NCBI RefSeq assembly: GCF_003584105.1
Contig: NZ_QXFO01000028.1
Span: forward strand, 62,001-126,000
DNA length: 64,000 bases
Origin: Flagellimonas taeanensis
Lineage (GTDB): Bacteria > Bacteroidota > Bacteroidia > Flavobacteriales > Flavobacteriaceae
Direction of reading: 5' to 3'
Part shown: positions 60,331-64,000 of the stretch, one piece after another
How positions within the stretch are numbered: position 1 is the stretch's first letter
Layout: every line of letters starts with the position of its first letter
Translations under genes and position numbers: made by a program
The notes under the pieces: model-generated
Database searches by the model: none
Told to the model about the DNA's origin: nothing
Seen by the model: the letters and a program-made list of their open reading frames with translations, nothing else

Positions 60331-61022
60331 AGATTCAAAAGGTTACGGTCATTTTGGGCCATTTAATTTTAGCTTTTCTTTTTTCCTGTGACGGAGGTTC
60401 AGCAGATATCCCACCGGAACAAGTTGATGTAGTGCCTGAAAAAGTGATTGGTTCATTACCGGTGAACGGAGAGCCTTGTTCTGAGTACGAGGATGTAACC
60501 GGTAACAACTCTAAGGTATCTATTTTGTTTAGATGGAGCATTGCGCAAACGGCAAAGAGTTACGAGCTTATCGTATATGAAGGGGCAATAGAAGTTCTTA
60601 GAAAAAGTGTGACAACGTCCGAAACGAAAATAGAATTGGACAGAGGTAAAACCTTTACATGGCAAGTAATCTCAAAGAATGGGACGGCAGAATCCGTAAG
60701 TAGCACCTATTCTTTTACCAGTCCGGGGGTACCAGATGGAAACTTTGCCCCTTATGCCGCGGACATTGATATTGAATTTAACAATATTGTTCAGCAAATG
60801 TCGATATCATGGAAATGCAATGACGAAGATGGCGATACATTGATCTATAATGTCAAAATAGTTCAGGAACATACAGGTGAAGTCCGTTATGAAAGTTTGA
60901 CCGAAACTACATTGGAGCCAATTCAATACATACCAGAAACTACATATAGTATAGAAATTCAAGCAATTGACCCTTTTGGAAATTTTTCCGTTTCAAAAGT
61001 AGGTGGAGAAACCCCTGAATAG
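60327..61022 (+). CDS. Lipoprotein with fibronectin-like repeats, coupled to the giant surface protein
   Basis: A 231-residue protein starting with GTG, whose first base lies inside the last codons of the giant gene (GTGA overlap). It has a lipobox (LILAFLFSCDGG) and then two beta-sandwich-like segments. The first runs over residues 45-130 (ILFRWSIAQTAKSYELIVYE, TFTWQVISKNGTAESVSSTY); the second over 140-231 (MSISWKCNDEDGDTLIYNVK, TTYSIEIQAIDPFGNFS), resembling FN3/cadherin-like folds. Translational coupling suggests that it acts with the giant protein at the cell surface. Confidence 0.8.
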   Translation: MKIQKVTVILGHLILAFLFSCDGGSADIPPEQVDVVPEKVIGSLPVNGEPCSEYEDVTGNNSKVSILFRWSIAQTAKSYELIVYEGAIEVLRKSVTTSETKIELDRGKTFTWQVISKNGTAESVSSTYSFTSPGVPDGNFAPYAADIDIEFNNIVQQMSISWKCNDEDGDTLIYNVKIVQEHTGEVRYESLTETTLEPIQYIPETTYSIEIQAIDPFGNFSVSKVGGETPE

Positions 61023-61081
61023 ACTTAGACTGGCACATATCGGTATTATTCCATATTTTAGGAGGACCAACCCAAACCGAT

Positions 61082-62359
61082 ATGGAACAGCGAAGAAAAT
61101 TTTTGAAACAAGGAACCATGGCCATGTTGTCCATGCCCTTGTTGTCCTTTGACCCCCAAAAAAAGTGGTCCATTGAACCCCTCGAAAATACCACTGCCAC
61201 GGACGAGGCCTATTGGAAAATGGTCCGAAAACAATTTCCACTGAAAGAAGGGCAGACCTATTTCAACAACGGTACCATGGGCCCAACATCGGGCTACGTG
61301 CTGGACAAAATGTTCGACCACATGATGCACTGGAACGTGGAGGCCGCAACCGTGGACTATAAGAACGGTTCGGGCCCCGAACTGCTGACCGGCTACTTTC
61401 CCTACGAGGAACTCCGAACCAAATTGGCAAAAATTGTCAATTGTGATTTTAAGGAAATCTCCTTGACGCAAAATGCCACTTTTGGGATGAACTACGTGGG
61501 TATGGGCCTCGACCTGAAGAAAGGGGACGAGCTGCTCAATACCAACCAAGAACACGGAGGAGGTTTTGGGGCCTGGCAACTCTTGGCCAAACGCAAAGGC
61601 TGTGTGTACAAGCAGGCCACTATGCCAGAACCGGCCAATGACCCACAGGCCATTGTGGATGCCATTTTTAAGGAAGTGACCCCAAAGACCAAGGTCATCG
61701 CCATACCGCATATCGTTTCTGGGTTCGGGACAGTGATGCCCGTAAAACAAATCTGTGCCGAGGCCAGAAAACGGGGCATTTTTACCGTTCTGGACGGTGC
61801 GCAGTGCGTGGGCCATGTGAAAGTGGACGTGAAGGACATCGGTTGTGATGCGTATTATTCCAGTCTGCACAAATGGCTATTGGCTCCGGCCGGTAGCGGT
61901 TTGTTGTATATCAATAAGGATGTGGTGGGCGATATCTGGACCACCATTGCCAGCTACAACTGGGACAACCAGGACGATCACGGATTTCGGTTGATGCAGA
62001 ACGGAACGGGCAATGCCGGGCTCATGGCGGGCTATGATGCCGCTGTGGATTTCTTCAACACCATTGGCCACGATGTTTGGATCGGTAGGATCAAGGAACT
62101 GGGCATGCACCTTCGGGATGGGCTGAAACAAATGAAACACGTAACTATCTTTTCATCCACCAATGAAGAACTGGCAGCCGGAATCACCACCTATGGAGTG
62201 GAAGGCATCTCAGGGCCAGAACTTCAAAAAACCATGTGGGAGCGTGAAAAGTTGCAACCCCGATCGGTAGGTGACAAGATGGTCCGTCATTCCGTGCATA
62301 TTTACAATTCAAAAGAAGAAATAGACCGGGCTTTGGAAGTTGTGGGAAGCTTGGGTTAG
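61082..62359 (+). CDS. Class V aminotransferase-fold PLP enzyme with Tat-type signal
   Basis: A 425-residue PLP-dependent protein of the cysteine desulfurase/isopenicillin-epimerase-like group. Twin-arginine signal (EQRRKFLKQGTMAML) suggests export. Body: TYFNNGTMGPTSGYVLDKMF, LTQNATFGMNYVGMGLDLKK, FTVLDGAQCVGHVKVDVKDI (PLP Asp), and the Schiff-base lysine in SSLHKWLLAPAGSGLLY near residue 263. The reaction is unknown. Confidence 0.9.
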   Translation: MEQRRKFLKQGTMAMLSMPLLSFDPQKKWSIEPLENTTATDEAYWKMVRKQFPLKEGQTYFNNGTMGPTSGYVLDKMFDHMMHWNVEAATVDYKNGSGPELLTGYFPYEELRTKLAKIVNCDFKEISLTQNATFGMNYVGMGLDLKKGDELLNTNQEHGGGFGAWQLLAKRKGCVYKQATMPEPANDPQAIVDAIFKEVTPKTKVIAIPHIVSGFGTVMPVKQICAEARKRGIFTVLDGAQCVGHVKVDVKDIGCDAYYSSLHKWLLAPAGSGLLYINKDVVGDIWTTIASYNWDNQDDHGFRLMQNGTGNAGLMAGYDAAVDFFNTIGHDVWIGRIKELGMHLRDGLKQMKHVTIFSSTNEELAAGITTYGVEGISGPELQKTMWEREKLQPRSVGDKMVRHSVHIYNSKEEIDRALEVVGSLG

Positions 62360-62410
62360 TTTTAAATTGAACAATCTGAAATACAAATATTTACATATTC
62401 TTGCAATCAT

Positions 62411-64000
62411 ATGAAAAACCTCTCTTTAACTGTACTGCTTGTATTGCTCCTGGCCTCCTGTAAAAAAGAAGAAAAGCCTACCGAATCCCCCAAAATAGCC
62501 TATACCGGAATCACAGAATCCATTAGACCGGGCGATAATTTCTTTATGCGCGTGAACAAGATCTGGTATGATTCCATCCAGATTGCCGAAGATCAGGTAG
62601 GGGTGGGTTCCTATAGTTTTTTGAACATTCCACAGAAAAAATTACTTCAAAATATTTTGGAAGAAGTTTCCGCCACGGAACATGAGGCAGGAACCGTAGA
62701 GCAAAAGGTGGGCGATTTTTATGCTTCGGGCATGGATACGGCCCAAATCAACAAAAGGGGGTATGAGCCCATTAAACCCATCCTTGAAAAAATTGATGGG
62801 ATTGCCGACACAAAGGCCCTCATGGATTTTGTGACCAGCGAGATGCAATCCGGCAACAATTCGTTCATAGCCCTCAGGGTGGGACCGGACAACAAGAACA
62901 GCAGTGTGAACATCCTCCATGTCGGACAATCGGGACTGGGACTTCCGGACAGGGACTATTATTTTAAGACCGATTCCTCCACCGTGGGCATCCAAAAGGC
63001 CTATCGGAAATACCTAGCCACCCTGTTCGAGCTTACGGACCAAGAAAATGCGACCGAAAAGGCGGAAGCGGTATATGCCATTGAAAAACAGTTGGCTGAG
63101 GTCCACAAGACCCGTATTGAACGAAGGGACATTCAGGCCAACTACCACAAACTTTCGGTGGCGGACCTCACCAAGAGCAATCCGAACATCCATTGGGCAA
63201 CACTGTTGGAGCAGCTTCAGATGGAAGCCGATTCCATGAATGTGCAGCAACCCACTTACTATAATCAACTGGACAAAATGCTGGTGACTGTTCCGCTGGA
63301 AGACTGGAAAACCTATCTCAAGGCCCACTCCCTGGACAATTATGCAGGTTTTCTGAGCACGCCCTTTGAAATGGCGGTTTTTGAGTACAACAAAATATTG
63401 TTGGGACAATCGGAACAACAACCACGTGCCCAGTTGATGGTGCAGCAGGTGGACCGCATGCTCGGTTTTGCGCTGGGGCAACTCTACGTAAAGCGCTATT
63501 TTGACGAAGAGGACAAGAAAAGGGTGTCCGACTTGGTGGACAACCTTCAAAAAGCCTTTGAGAACCGGATGTCGCAACTCGACTGGATGAGCGACAGCAC
63601 CAAGGCCAAGGCCAAGGAAAAACTGTATGCCATCACCAAAAAAGTAGGCTATCCGGATGTTTGGAGGGAATATGATGTGATTATGGAACGGGACAAATAT
63701 TTCGAGAATGTGGTGGCACTGCGCAAAAATGCCTACGAGTATGCCACCAAGGACCTGAACAAAGCACCCAACAAAGAAGATTGGGGTACCACACCCTCAA
63801 CGGTGACGGCCTATTACCGGGCATCACACAACGAAATCGTCTTCCCGGCCGGGATACTCCAATTTCCCTATTTTGATAAGGAGGCGGACGATGCGGTGAA
63901 CTATGGCGGCATCGGGATGGTGATCGGCCACGAGCTCACCCATGCCTTTGATGACAACGGGTCCCAATACGATAAGGACGGAAACCTCAAAAATTGGTGG
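62411..64000 (+). CDS. M13 family metallopeptidase (PepO/neprilysin-like) lipoprotein, cut by window edge
   Basis: 530 codons are visible of a family of about 670-690. Lipobox VLLLASCKKEE, so it is attached to the envelope. N-terminal M13 helical domain with SIRPGDNFFMRVNKIWYDS and DFYASGMDTAQINKRG, then the catalytic domain with FPAGILQFPYFDKEADDAVN and zinc motif VIGHELTHAFDD about 25 residues from the edge. The third zinc ligand (ExxD) lies beyond the window. It degrades peptides outside the cytoplasm. Good family match throughout, no damage seen. Confidence 0.95.
   Translation, partial: MKNLSLTVLLVLLLASCKKEEKPTESPKIAYTGITESIRPGDNFFMRVNKIWYDSIQIAEDQVGVGSYSFLNIPQKKLLQNILEEVSATEHEAGTVEQKVGDFYASGMDTAQINKRGYEPIKPILEKIDGIADTKALMDFVTSEMQSGNNSFIALRVGPDNKNSSVNILHVGQSGLGLPDRDYYFKTDSSTVGIQKAYRKYLATLFELTDQENATEKAEAVYAIEKQLAEVHKTRIERRDIQANYHKLSVADLTKSNPNIHWATLLEQLQMEADSMNVQQPTYYNQLDKMLVTVPLEDWKTYLKAHSLDNYAGFLSTPFEMAVFEYNKILLGQSEQQPRAQLMVQQVDRMLGFALGQLYVKRYFDEEDKKRVSDLVDNLQKAFENRMSQLDWMSDSTKAKAKEKLYAITKKVGYPDVWREYDVIMERDKYFENVVALRKNAYEYATKDLNKAPNKEDWGTTPSTVTAYYRASHNEIVFPAGILQFPYFDKEADDAVNYGGIGMVIGHELTHAFDDNGSQYDKDGNLKNWW

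Overview
The window is a chromosomal segment of a member of the Bacteroidota, most likely a marine Flavobacteriaceae close to Muricauda/Allomuricauda. The genus guess comes from overall gene content and is an inference. Supporting signs are -7 boxes matching TAnnTTTG upstream of several genes, almost no Shine-Dalgarno sequences, many lipoprotein or secreted proteins of Bacteroidota-type families, a secreted giant with a type IX secretion-style C-terminal domain, an E1 alpha/beta fusion, a MutS2 without a Smr tail, and dispersed GTCATTTC...GAAATGAC intergenic repeats. No rRNA, tRNA, CRISPR array, integrase or transposase was seen.

Layout. 1-6.0 kb is DNA repair and damage control: the start-proximal 724 codons of uvrA, then a two-gene radical SAM plus glycosylase-like unit (TIGR03916/TIGR03915 type) facing an S24 (LexA/CI-like) repressor, with four copies of a TGGAAATAWTCCA operator between them. 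6.0-28.8 kb is mostly housekeeping and envelope: SMP-30 lipoprotein, DcsG-like ATP-grasp protein, gamma-glutamyltransferase, ACP phosphodiesterase, glmM, fatty acid hydroxylase, LpxL-type acyltransferase, rhomboid protease, TlpA-like protein, a D-lactate dehydrogenase-like FAD/Fe-S fusion, LpxH-like phosphoesterase, aroC, a DAACS symporter, a QEGLA-motif metallopeptidase-like protein, and a Gfo/Idh/MocA oxidoreductase. 28.8-45 kb holds an AraC regulator, MutS2, ung, a cytosolic binding-protein-like protein, a nucleoside phosphorylase, SUI1, a 2OG-Fe(II) oxygenase, the E1 fusion, OmpA-family and other lipoproteins, a DMT exporter and a PQQ-type sugar dehydrogenase.

45.4-49.6 kb is the accessory part. 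A clearly AT-richer four-gene operon (46031-48991) has overlapping or abutting reading frames. It encodes a small protein beginning Met-Gly-Ser-Thr-Gly, a PfkB-kinase/nucleoside-deoxyribosyltransferase fusion, a QueC-like PP-loop enzyme and an OGG-like DNA glycosylase. QueC-like and OGG-like enzymes together are the hallmark of type IV CBASS accessory genes, but no CD-NTase or usual CBASS effector is visible here. My main hypothesis is an uncharacterised defence-like system in which a deazaguanine-type base is made and joined to the small protein. It is preceded by a structured intergenic region and followed by a RadC-like JAB protein with an unusual tail.

49.9-55.1 kb holds small redox, stress and regulatory genes, including a YHS-domain gene broken by one in-frame TAG, and an ArsR-AHSA1-DoxX-YdeI-YdeI run with a palindromic operator pair. 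55.2-61.0 kb encodes a 1702-residue four-module PKD/BspA-repeat surface protein and a coupled lipoprotein. The right edge has a class V aminotransferase-like protein and a partial M13 metallopeptidase.
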